Shown here: piece by piece, positions 37,753 to 51,832 of the stretch
How the letters are laid out: every line of letters starts with the position of its first letter
How positions within the stretch are numbered: position 1 is the stretch's first letter
Origin: Littorina saxatilis
Lineage: Eukaryota; Mollusca; Gastropoda; Littorinimorpha; Littorinidae
Direction of reading: 5' to 3'
Assembly (NCBI RefSeq): GCF_037325665.1
Contig: NC_090253.1
Coordinates: 13,075,273 to 13,139,272 of the forward strand
Length of the DNA stretch: 64,000 bases
Program-made: the position numbers and the translations under genes
Notes under the pieces: generated by a model
What the model was told of the DNA's origin: nothing
The model's database searches: none
What the model saw: the letters and a program-made list of their open reading frames with translations, nothing else

Positions 37753-40700
37753 ACGCATACACAATCACCCAAAATCAACAAGAGAGAGTGAGAGAGACAC
37801 ACACACACACAATCCACCACAATCAACCCTCAACACTCCAGACACCTACCTGCAGCTTGGGGAACGCGTCATACTGAGCCTCAGGCAGCGTGGACACGAT
37901 GACACGCACGTGGGGCGGCAGATCAGTAGGCAGCCAGCTCAGCTCTCGCGCGCCGTTGGCAGGGTCCAGCTGGTCAAGCGAGTCCAGCAGAAGCGTGACA
38001 GGGAACTGGTCACTCGCTGTCTCCACCAACGTCTCTTCCAGCAGGTCAGAGAGATCCTTCACGTTCTGGGGATATCAATGTCCATTGTGTGGGTAAAGGG
38101 GTCAAATTAAGTCACAGGACGGTATCCATGTTCCACCCCCGTGTCACCACTGTGGCACGTAACCTGAGACCTCGGTCATTCTGCCGTAAGTGCAGGTGGC
38201 TGATTACACCTAAACACGCACACACCTGGGTAGCGCGACTCTGTTGCTGCTGGGAGGAAGCGACCCGAATTTCCCAGCAATGGGACAATACAGAAATAAA
38301 AATGGAAAAAAATCATACTTTGGTTACGTGCGAAAACGTCGCCGGCAGATGATGATTTACTGATGCTTACATGTTGAGCTTTTCGACTTCAACATTGAGA
38401 CAAACATACGCAGCTAATCGGTGGAAGCAAGCAATCACGGTGAACAACTAACTCTGATGTGTATATTCTGCAATGTACGTTTGCAATGATGTGCGCCTTT
38501 TCTTTCAAAGATATGCTCGCGAGGGGTCATTATTAACTGCCGCTATGAACACTTGCCTTCACTGATCAATGCCGACAAGTGTTTGCTTCACTGTTTTGAA
38601 GCGGCATTACTCGTTTACAGACAATTATTCATCAGCCAGATATATTGTCTGAATTTCTAGATCTAATTGTCATGCACCATTGCACTATCCTTACCGCTGG
38701 GAGTTCCTCCGTCGCCAGAGAGCGCTGTTTGGAGGCCGACAGTTGCTTCAAGATACTGGTCAGCAGACCTCCCACCGTAGTGCTGTCTGGGGTAGTACCC
38801 AGAAACCTGTAACAGCAAAACACAGCTCGGTCTTGTTATAAACATTTGTAATAGCTCCAATTAGGAAGAAAACCTCAAGGCCTTTCTTATCTCAAAGCCC
38901 GAAGTTGAGGGATGGTCTCATCGATCATCCTATGTATAAACCTGGCCAAATCTGAGATGGTGATCCTTCTTCTTCTTCTTCTGCGTTCGTGGGCTGAAAC
39001 TCCCACGTACACTCGTGGTTTTTTTGCACGAGTGGAATTTTACGTGTATGACCGTTTTTTACCCCGCCATTTAGGCAGCCATACGCCGTTTTCGGAGGAA
39101 GCATGCTGGGTATTTTCGTGTTTCTATAACCCACCGAACTCTGACATGGATTACAGGATCTTTTTCGTGCGCACTTGGTCTTGTGCTTGCGTGTACACAC
39201 GGGGGTGTTCGGACACCGAGGAGAGTCTGCACACAAAGTTGACTCTGAGAAATAAATCTCTCGCCGAACGTGGGGACGAACTCACCCTGACAGCGGCCAA
39301 CTGGATACAAATCCAGCGCGCTACCGACTGAGCTACATCCCCGCCCGGAGATGGTGATCCGAATCGTTTACATGGGAAGGATTGTGCCTTTTATTACGGA
39401 CGTTATCAACATCAGCTTTAAGCCCGTCCCTAATTGAGCCCGAAGTCCACTTCGCGAAGTCTTTACACCAAAAACTCAGTGCTAAAGCTTAGTGCGGCGA
39501 GCTTAACGAAATATACTTCGCGTGTCTTTACACCAAAAACTCAGTGCTAAAGCTTAGTGCGGCGAGCTTAACGAAATATACTTCGCGTGTCTTTACACCA
39601 AAAACTCAGTGCTAAAGCTTAGTGCGGCGAGCTTAACGAAATATACTTCGCGTGTCTTTACACCAAAAACTCAGTGCTAAAGCTTAGTGCGGCGAGCTTA
39701 AAGGCATATGTACGCGCTCCCGTGTTTACAAAGTGTAGTTTGCCCATAATCGATGTCAAACGCACCATAAGACCATATAATGACGATATGTCACCATGCG
39801 CGGACCATAATACATGCATTACAGCTTGTTCTAGCCTCTGAAAAAGTGAGGATGTCAACAAAGCCGCGGTGTTAGCTCCCTTGCATCAACGTTACATGTG
39901 TTGCCAAATCTATAAATAGGACGATCCAGATCAAAATGAAAATTAACATATCTCAACATTGAAGGGGTCCTAGACCACAATATTTTGCAGGGAACTTAAT
40001 TTAGCATGTCTCCAGCTGTTGGTAAAGCAATTAGCGTGTATAGTCATCGAGTACATATGCCTTTAACGAAATATACTTCGCGTGTCTTTACACCAAAAAC
40101 TCAGTGCTAAAGCTTAGTGCGGCGAGCTTAACGAAATATACTTCGCGTGGTCGACTTCGTCCAGTTAATTTGAGGCTTTATGTTCACCTGAGAATGACAA
40201 CACCTTTGCCCTGCTGCAGTCTGCTTGCCTCGCTTGCTGCCATGGCAACGATGGAGGTTTTACCGGACCCTGACTTGCCGTGAATCACGAACACCTGTCG
40301 GCTGTCTTCGTTCTGTAGGTAGGCTGACACCCGCTGAAAATCAACACAAAGCAACACATATTATTACACCCCCGGTATAGGGGTGTGTATAGGATTCGGT
40401 CCATGTGTTTGTTTGTTTGTTTGTGTTCGCATATAGATCTCAAGAATGAACGGACCGATCGTCACCAAACTTGGTGAACAGGTTCTATACAGTCCTGAGA
40501 CGGTCCTTACAAAAATTGGGACCAGTCAAACACACGGTTAGGGAGTTATTGGTGTGTATAGGATTCGGTCGATGTGTTTGTTTGTTTGTTTGTGTTCGCA
40601 TATAGATCTCAAGAATGAACGGACCGATCGTCACCAAACTTGGTGAACAGGTTCTATACATTCCTGAGACGGTCCTTACAAAAATTGGGACCAGTCAAAC

Positions 40701-41678
40701 ACACGGTTAGGAAGTTATTGGTGGATTAAGATTCTACAAAGACTTATAGAGGGACATCTTAATGGTCAAAGGGAAATAACCATTCTCACTCAGTCACTGC
40801 CACCAACTGAGAAGGTTATTTCCCTTTGACGGGGGTGTTTTCCTACCTCGGAGGAATTTCTTGTTTTGTTTGGAAAACGGAGGGAACAAAACAGACCAAC
40901 AAAACCAAAATAATCATGGGGAAGGGGTGACCGATGATCTTATGACGGCAATCACTTGATTATCAAAAGCAAAAGGGAGTAATTACTGCCTTGAACCAAG
41001 CAAGACGTGTTGTTTATCTACACATTTTTTGTCCTTTTGCTCAATGTGGGAGTTTATATCTCCTGGCCCGTAAGGCGATAGAAGCACAAAAAGATCACCC
41101 TCAGATTAAATTTCAGAAACAAAACATTTAAATGCGTCTCAAGTTCCATCTATATCCATTGATGATATTTATGTAAAGCTCGTTAGTCCATTCGTCGTCT
41201 CATTTTTTTCTACTGGTAGTCTGGCCTCAGTTCATTATGAATAAAGATTATAAAGAAAACAGTGACCTTTTATCTTACATTCAAGGCATCTTGACGTCCA
41301 TAAAAGCTGCGACATTTCTCTTGACAGAAGCGTGTGTGTTGCGTCACTTCCTCTACAAGGGGATTAACTCTGTGGTCTTGGTCACGTGCCGTGATGGCCT
41401 CTTGCGTCATGGATCTCAGATGTTGCTCAAAGTCGTTGCAGAAGTTGTTGATGTAATCTTTATGTCTTGGATCGTTTTCTGGGTCGATTCCTTCATAGAA
41501 TATGAACAGTCAAAAACTCAGCTTTTTAAAACATAAAAGACTCTTTCCGTCTACCCTAGATTTTTCTTTGTTTTTAATGCTGTCATTCGAAAGGTAAACG
41601 TTACATTTTGATCAAATGATGATTGAAAACCACACACACACACAAACACACACACACACACACAGATACACACACACA

Positions 41679-41770
<92 letters not shown>

Positions 41771-44700
41771 ACAAGTTGCGTTCCAAAACCCAGAATTTAA
41801 AACAAAAATGGTAATGGAACGTTCAATTTTGTCAAAACAAGACATTCACTAAATGTATTATTCTGACAACAATTAAAACGTTTTATGACATTCTTATTTC
41901 ATCGCCGACATAGTATTTTTGGCAAACGTTTAAATGAAGCAAATACCTTTTTCCTCATCCCATGCAATGCTGTACTTGACCACTCTGTCTTGTGGAAGCT
42001 TGGACAGCAGTTCTGTTTTCAGAGCTTTCAACATTTTCCTGGACTCTGCCTGCTTTGCCTCGCTGCCTCTAGCATCTGTCAACAACACAAAACACGGTAA
42101 TAACAACACAACACACGGTAATAACAACACAATACACGGTAATAACAACACAACACACGGTAATAACAACACAACACACGGTAATAAACACACGGTGATA
42201 ACAAAACAACACAACACATGGTAATAACAACACAACACACGGTGATAACAACACAACACACGGTAATAACAACACAACACACGGTAATAACAACACAACA
42301 CACGGTAATAACAACACAACACACGGTAATAACAACACAACACACGGTAATAACAACACAACACACGGTGATAACAACATAACACACGGTAATAACAACA
42401 CAACACACGGTAATAACAACACAACACACGGTAATAACAACACAACACACGGTAATAACAATACAACACACGGTAATAACAACACTACACACGGTGATAA
42501 CACAACCCATGGTAATAACAACACAACACATGGTAATAACAACACAACACACGGTGATAACAACACAACACACGGTGATAACAACACAATACACGGTAAT
42601 AACAACACAACACACGGTAATAACAACACAATACACGGTAATAACAACACAACACACGGTAATAACAACACAACACACGGTAATAACAACACTACACACG
42701 GTAATAACAACACAACACACGGTAATAACAACACAACACACGGTAATAACAACACAACACACGGTAATAACAACACAACACACGGTAATAACAACACAAC
42801 ACACGGTAATAACAACACAACACACGGTAATAACAACACGAAACACGGTACTAACAACACAACCCATGGTAATAACAACACAACACACGGTAATAACAAC
42901 ACAATACACGGTAATAACAACACACCACACGGTAATAACAACACAACACACGGTAATAACAACACAAGACACGGTAATAACAACACACCACACGGTAATA
43001 ACAACACAACACACGGTAATAACAACACAACACACGGTAATAACAACACAACACACGGTAATAACAACACAACACACGGAAATAACAACACAACACACGG
43101 TAATAACAACACAATACACGGTAATAACAACACACCACACGGTAATAACAACACAACACACGGTCATAACAACACAACACACGGTAATAACAACACAACA
43201 CACGGTAATAACAACACAACACACGGTAATAACAACACAACACACGGTAATAACAATACAACACACGGTAATAACAACACAACACACGGAAATAACAACA
43301 CAACACACGGAAATAACAACACAACACACGGTAATAACAACACAACACACGATAATAACAACACAACACACAGTAATAACAACACAACACACGGTAATAA
43401 CAACACAACACACGGTAATAACAACACACGGTAATAACAACACAACACACGGTAATAACAACACAACACACGGTAATAACAACACAACACATGGTGATAA
43501 CAACACAACACACGGTAATAACAACACAACACACGGTGATAACAACACAACACACGGTAATATCAACACAACACACGGTAATAACAACACAACACACGGT
43601 GATAACAACACAACACACGGTAATAACAACACAACACACAGTAATAGCAACACAACACACGGTAATAACAACACAACATACGGTGATAACAACACAACAC
43701 ACGGTAATAACAACACAACACACGGTAATAACAATACAACACACGGTAATAACAACACTACACACGGTGATAACACAACCCATGGTAATAACAACACAAC
43801 ACATGGTAATAACAACACAACACACGGTGATAACAATACAACACACGGTAATAACAACACAACACACGGTAATAACAACACAATACACAGTAATAACAAC
43901 ACACGGTGATAACAACACAACACATGGTGATAACAACACAACACACGGTCATAACAACACACGGTCATAACAACACAACACACGGTAATAACAACACACG
44001 GTAATAACAACACAATACACGGTAATAACAACTCAACACACGGTAATAACAACACAACACACGGTAATAACAACACAACACACGGTAATAACAACACAAT
44101 ACACGGTAATAACAACACAACACACGGTGATAACAAAACAACACAACACATGGTAATAACAACACAACACACGGTAATAACAACACAACACACGGTAATA
44201 ACAACACAACACACGGTAATAACAACACAACACACGGTAATAACAACACAACACACGGAAATAACAACACAACACACGGAAATAACAACACAACACACGG
44301 TAATAACAACACAACACACGATAATAACAACACAACACACAGTAATAACAACACAACACACGGTAATAACAACACAACACACGGTAATAACAACACACGG
44401 TAATAACAACACAACACACGGTAATAACAACACAACACACGGTAATAACAACACAACACATGGTGATAACAACACAACACACGGTAATAACAACACAACA
44501 CACGGTGATAACAACACAACACACGGTAATATCAACACAACACACGGTAATAACAACACAACACACGGTGATAACAACACAACACACGGTAATAACAACA
44601 CAACACACAGTAATAGCAACACAACACACGGTAATAACAACACAACACACGGTGATAACAACACAACACACGGTAATAACAACACAATACACGGTAATAA

Positions 44701-47700
44701 CAACACAACACACGGTAATAACACAACACACGGTAATAACAACACAACACACGGTAATAACAACACAACACACGGTGATAACAACACAACACACGGTAAT
44801 AACAACACAATACACGGTAATAACAACACAACACACGGTAATAACAACACAACACACGGTAATAACAACACAACACACGGTAATAACAACACAACACACG
44901 GTAATAACAACACAACACACGGTAATAACAACACAACACACGGTAATAACAACACAACACACGGTAATAACAACACAACACACGGTAATAACAACACAAC
45001 ACACGGTAATAACAACACAACACACGGTAATAACAACACAATACACGGTAATAACAACACAACACACAGTAATAACAACACACGGTAATAACAACACAAC
45101 ACACAGTAATAACAACACACGGTGATAACAACATAACACACGGTCATAACAACACAACACACGGTAATAACAACACACGGTAATAACAACACAACACACG
45201 GTAATAACAACACAACACACGGTAATAACAACACAAAACACGGTAATAACAACACAACACACAGTTATAATCATTCAAAAAGTATGCTTCCAGGAGCTGC
45301 ATGGATCGTTCACACCTTCGTCGCCGACTTTTTTTTTCGGGGGGGGGGGGGGGGAGACACGGAGAGGGGGTGGGACGGGGGGGGGGGGTGTGGCTAGGGA
45401 TTGGGGGAGGGCAAAGATGAGTAAGCAGGACAGGCAAACCTAATCACAAGCATTCTAACAATTACAAAGTTATTCGCTCCCACTGACATCTGGAGAGAGA
45501 AAAATAAAGAAAGACGGATTAAAACTTCAATGTTCGTTTCCCTGAAATCATCAAAACAGCAGCTTTTCTTTATTCATTATCATTCAAACGCGCTGAACTC
45601 CGTAGAAATGTCTCACCTTTAAATCTTCCGCTCACTCTGCTTGGCTGTACGTTCTCAATGTCTTCAATACATCTGTAAAACCACAAGCCACGCGGAAACA
45701 GCTCAGCTGGGTCGTCTAGCCAGCCTCGCCTGATCTCTGTCTCTGTCACTGAAGACAGAATGAAACGCAGAGAGCATGGAATTGAGTGTGGAAAACAAAT
45801 ATGAATGATACGTATACTGTCACATATACCCATGCATAACAGGACTCCCAACGGACGCTCAGCCTAGAGGGTCACTGGACCCCCAACATTAATTATTAGG
45901 GGTCCTTGGACCCCTCAGTGGAATTTTATTCTTGCTTTTGTAAGACACATTCCCCGCAAACACCTAACCCCTGGAGTCCTCATGTCAAAGTAATGCCGAT
46001 TTTTTTAAACTCCCGGAGCCCTTTATAAAAATATTATGTCCGTGTGAGTCAAATTAACTCTGTAAATTAACGTCGACATAGAACTCTGGCAGTGTCCCAA
46101 ATAGACACTAGTTCTGGGGACAAAAAAAACCCAAGTTAGCACAGCATAATTTAGCATAGCATAGCATAGCACTCTGGTAGGACGTTTTCTGAAGACAGGT
46201 TTGATGGTACGCGTGAAAACGGATACGTAGTGCGTCCTGGGACCCGCTTTTTTCAGTTTTAGTTGGTCGTTTTTCCCCTCCATTAATTTGTGGGGAGTGT
46301 TTTCGGTTTCTGGTGCGTATAGGACGCAGAGACGCACAGTTTGGGGAACCCTGCATAAAATCACAGCCGTGCTACCCTCATACCTGACTGCAGGATAGCA
46401 TGTGCACGTTCCTTCCCGAGGTACGTCACCGCCGCCTGACCAATGGCCGTCTGCATCAATTCGTTCTCCTCCCACCATTGGTTGGCTGCCTTAGAACGTG
46501 GCTCCTCCTGATTGGACAGATAATCCGGGAGCTGCGAGCTGATTGGCTGAAGTATGTAGGTCGCTGGCACGGCGTTGTTATCTTTCTTGAACCATCTGTT
46601 ACCAGCATATCAAATTGTTTGAACATGGTGGAGGGTAATTAAGCATGTTAATCAACAGACACCCAACAAACCGCTGAGTTTTAGAGTCATGTGTTTTGGA
46701 AATCATAGAGTACCTGTGTCAGAATAAAAACAACATGCCTCCTTACAAGTGCTTTACAAGTAAGAATAGAAGATTGGTGGATTCAGGTTCCAACGCAATT
46801 GTGAATCAAGAAACAAGAAAGAAATGTTACTGGAACGTTGAATTCTTTACAAAACGAAACTTAAAAAAATAAACCGGTCTGCTGGAATACTTTTTAAGAA
46901 GGTCCTTCACTCGCTGAGAGGTGACGGCCGTCAGTATCTTCTCAAACTCATCCACGGTGAACTCTCTGGGGAATGACCTGTAGCCGTACTTGTGTGATAG
47001 CAACGTCTGAAAAGACACATGCATAACTCTAAGGCAATGACCTGTAGCCGTACGTGTGTGACAGCAACGTCTGAAAATACACGTGCATTACTCTAAGGGA
47101 ATGACCAGTAGCCGTACGTGTGTGACAGCAACGTCTGAAAATACACGTGCATTACTCTAAGGGAATGACCTGTAGCCGTATTTGTGTGACAGCAACGTTT
47201 GAAAATACACATGCATAACTCTAAGGCAATGGCCTGTAGCCGTATGTGTGTGACAGCAACGTTTGAAAAGACACATGCATAACTCTAAGGGAATGACCTG
47301 TAGCCGTACTTGTGTGATAGCAACGTCTGAAAAGACACATGCATAACTCTAAGGGAATGGCCTGTAGCCGTACTTGTGTGACAGCAACGTCTGAAAATAC
47401 ACATGCATAACTCTAAGGGAATGGCCTGTAGCCGTACTTGTGTGACAGCAACGTCTGAAAATACACATGCATAACTCTAAGGGAATGGCCTGTAGCCGTA
47501 CGTGTGTGACAGCAACGTCTGAAAATACACATGCATAACTCTAAGGCAATGGCCTGTAGCCGTACGTGTGTGACAGCAACGTTTGAAAAGACACATGCAT
47601 AACTCTAAGGGAATGACCTGTAGCCGTACGTGTGTGACAGCAACGTCTGAAAATACACGTGCATTACTCTAAAAAAAACATGCTGCAAATAAATAATACA

Positions 47701-49381
47701 GCGCATCACAACGTACGGTTGTATTCCATGTAACAGTCGCTTGATTTTCTTCAATCACAAAATTACCCAACAAAAGCAAAACACAATTAGAATCAAGGAG
47801 GATTAAAACTGGTGAAACGTTTTAGCCCATTATTGGGTCACTCCCAGCCCATTCATAAAACCGATAAACGTGTGTGAACTTTCCACAAGCAAGATCCAGC
47901 TTTATGCAAAAAAAAGATCACACACAAAACACACACAAAAACTACCTGCCGACCCTACTTTGTAAAATCCTTTATCCTACATACGTTAGAGAGACCACTT
48001 ATGAGATAACCATATCGTTCAATTCACACGTGGGTACATCATGTAAATGAGGTCATGTCAGACTAGTTTGGCAGGGACCTGATTTTTCACTGCTCATAAT
48101 GCAAAAGTCGCCGAGACATACGCCACTTTGGAAACACTTTTGCGCTTGCTGTTTCATCTGGGAGCATTTTAAGAACTAACACGTCAAGCTAGACTTTCTA
48201 GAGTGACTTCTCTTTGCTCTGAGGTCAGAGATTGCACAAGGCTTTGGAAGAGATCGAGGTTCCATAAGCAGCGTCTTCAATTTGGACGCGTAACTCAGAG
48301 ATGTATGGAGCAGAAGGCACGCAAGTACAGTATGTTGGATAAACAGAATACTACATGGCTTGCTGTGTCATACCAAATATACGTCCGTACACTCGTTGCT
48401 TTTTTCAAATCTTGAAAAGCTCGCTTTCGATATTTAAAACAAGAAGAGCAAACGCTCGATCGAGTCACTTTCGCAGTTCTGAATATTATATGAGGCATCA
48501 GATGGACAGGAAGAAATTGCTATTCACAACACAATGAGTCACGTTCACATAAAATTTGAGCCCGGTCACTTTTATAGTTTCCGAGAAAAGCCCAACGTTA
48601 AGTTGTGTGTTGCCGAACAGAAAAGGCTAGTTATCTCCCTTGTTTTTCTGATAACGTTCGTAAAAGGCTACAGATGTAAATACTTTGATGTAAAGAATAA
48701 TCCTACAAAGTTTCAATCACATCCGATGAACTTTGTCAAAGATATAAAATGTCTAATTTTTCCTTTGATGCTGACCTGTGACCTTGAAAAAGGTCAAAGG
48801 TCAACGAAACCATCGTTAAAGTGTAGAGGTCATTGGAGGTCACGACTAAACAAAATATGAGCCCGATCGCTTTGATAGTTTCCGAGAAAAGTCCAACGTT
48901 AAGGTGGTGTCTACGGACGGCCGGCCGGCCGGACGGCCGGCCGGACAGACTAACACTGACCGATTACATAGAGTCACATTTTCTCAAGTGACTCAAAAAA
49001 GCAACTCGTGTACATCTGGTACGACACAGCAAGCCATGTTGGATTCTCTACTTTTGCTATGCCCTAATCCAACAGTATTGATTGATTGTATTGACATATT
49101 ATTGGTTTACTCCCAGCACAATTCTAAGAACGACCAGATTCAGTCCACTGACCACGAAGCAGGGTCCAGTGGAGAGCTTGTTGCAGAGGTCAATCTCCCT
49201 GAGGCAGAGGTCAGTGGTGCGGTGGTCGTCCGTGGCAACGTCCCTGACCCCCCACCTCATGTCGACCACCTGGAACTGGTAGCCCTTCTCCTGACACCAC
49301 TCCTTCAGCCTGGGGTACACCCTCTCCATCAGGCTGTTGCGCTCGTTGCTGGTGTCTGCACATCATCATCATCATCATCAT

Positions 49382-49469
<88 letters not shown>

Positions 49470-49548
49470 GCCTGGGGTACACCCTCCCCATCAGGCTGTT
49501 GCGCTCGTTGCTGGTGTCTACACATCATCATCATCATCATCATATCAT

Positions 49549-49581
<33 letters not shown>

Positions 49582-49713
49582 CATGATCATCATCATCATC
49601 ATCATCATCATCAGCCTGGGGTACACCCTCCCCATCAGGCTGTTGCGCTCGTTGCTGGTGTCTACACATAAGATATCATCATCATCATCATCATGATCAT
49701 GATCATGATCATG

Positions 49714-49750
<37 letters not shown>

Positions 49751-50660
49751 ACAAAAAGCACAGTCTGTGGTACACCCTCTCCATCAGGCAGTTGCGCTCG
49801 TTGCTGGTGTCTGTACATCAGTATTAATCATATTGTCATGACAGTCGAACCTGTCTTTCACGACCACTTTTGTCCTATACTTCTGGTGGTCGTCTAAGAG
49901 GTTCGACTGTTATGGCAAGAACATTAACATTAAGGATCCCCGAAAAGTTAGTTTTCTTCTATTTGATTCACCTGTTCACAGTGACCACCGGCCTATAGCG
50001 ACCACTTTTGACCGATACTTTTGGTGGTCATCATCATCATCGTTTTATTTTTTATTTTCATACAAAGCCGGGTTTTCCCGTGTAACATGCCCCTAATGGT
50101 TTTGCCGTGAGGGCGTAAAACTTACATTTTATTATTACTTCATGTACCGAGTTGGATTTTTTTTTTAATAATTTTTTAAGCAATTTATATCGCGCACATA
50201 TCTCAACCACGGATTCAAGGCGCAGGGATTTATTTATGCCGTGTGAGGTGGAAATTTTTACACAATATATCACGCATTCACATCGGCCAGCAAACCTCAT
50301 GCCTATTAGGGCGAGCATTCACCTTTCACGGCCTATTATTCCAAGTCACACGGGTATTTGGTGGACATTTTTATCTATGCCTAAACAATTTTGCCAGGAA
50401 AGACCCTTTTGTCAATCGTGGGATCTTTAACGTGCACACCCCAATGTAGTGTACACGAAGGGACCTCGGTTTTTCGTCTCATCCGAAAGACTAGCACTTG
50501 AACCCACCACCTAGGTTAGGAAAGGGGGGAGAAAATTGCTAACGCCCTGACCCAGGGTCGAACTCGCAACCTCTCGCTTCCGAGGCAAGTGCGTTTACCA
50601 CTCGGCGACCCAGACCTTTTCTTACTGGTGACAATAATTATCCGAAATTCATTCATAAAA

Positions 50661-50698
<38 letters not shown>

Positions 50699-51587
50699 AT
50701 CATCATCATACAACCGATACATATTTAAAGCAATCTTCAACTAAATCCAGTTCACTGTGCTGTTTACCTGTAAAAGTACTGCTGAGGAATATTCGCACAA
50801 TTTTGTCAGAAGCGGGGCATTCCAGTGTGACGTCACCAGCTAGCAAAGAAAAGATGACGTCAGTGTTTGCGTCACCCTTTTCTTCGTGTCTTTGACCACG
50901 GAACCGTCCTCGTCCCGTGTTTGGACGTTCTGCCTTCTGCAATGAGATGGTTGCCACTTCATTTCAAGCCAGATTTTTGTTTGTTTGTTTGCTTAACGCC
51001 CAGCCGACCACGAAGGGCCATATCAGGGCGGTGCTGCTTTGACATATAACGTGCGCCACACACAAGACAGAAGTCGCAGCACAGGCTTCATGTCTCACCC
51101 AGTCACATTATTCTGACACCGGACCAACCACTAACCCCATAATGCCAGACGCTAGGCGGAGCAGCCACTAGATTGCCAATTTTAAAGTCTTATGTATGAC
51201 CCGGCCGGGGTTCGAACCCACGACCTCCCGATCACGGGGCGGACGCCTTACCACTAGGCCAACCGTGCCGGTCTTCAAGCCATATGGTTCTTTTATTAAT
51301 ACAGACTAAATAAAAGTGAAACCAGCAGTGCAAATGTTTTCAAGAATTGTCTTATAAGTTATAGGCCTATACTTGTATACGAAGTTGAATAGCATGTCCG
51401 TTATACTGAAATAGGCCTAAATCGAAAATGGGTTTTATGAAAGGCAAGGGCCCCGAATATGGATTACTTTTTATTTCATGCTGTTAACTAGCTTGTTTTC
51501 ACGCGAAAATACAATATTCTTTCAGAAACGATAACTAAACCCATACACGCATGCACCACCCACGCACGCATAAAAGCACGCACACAC

Positions 51588-51661
<74 letters not shown>

Positions 51662-51753
51662 GTCTTTCTCTCTCTCTCTTTCTCTCTGTCTCTCTCTCTC
51701 TCTCTGTCTCTCTCTCTCTCACTCTGTCTCTCTCTGTCTTTCTCTCTCTCTCT

Positions 51754-51832
<79 letters not shown>

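Noticed and set aside
42079-45255. Open frames of up to 1058 codons (LLLPCVV- and ITTQHTV-type)
   Set aside because: They occur in several frames on both strands because the 21-bp satellite unit is divisible by three and lacks stops. No non-repeat coding signal.
47007-47676. CRISPR-like regular spacing
   Set aside because: The whole 64-bp unit is repeated, with no unique spacers, in a eukaryotic intron. It is a minisatellite.
49211-49818. Asp-rich and His/Ile-rich open frames
   Set aside because: They are translations of (ATC)n in the exon 4 edge array.
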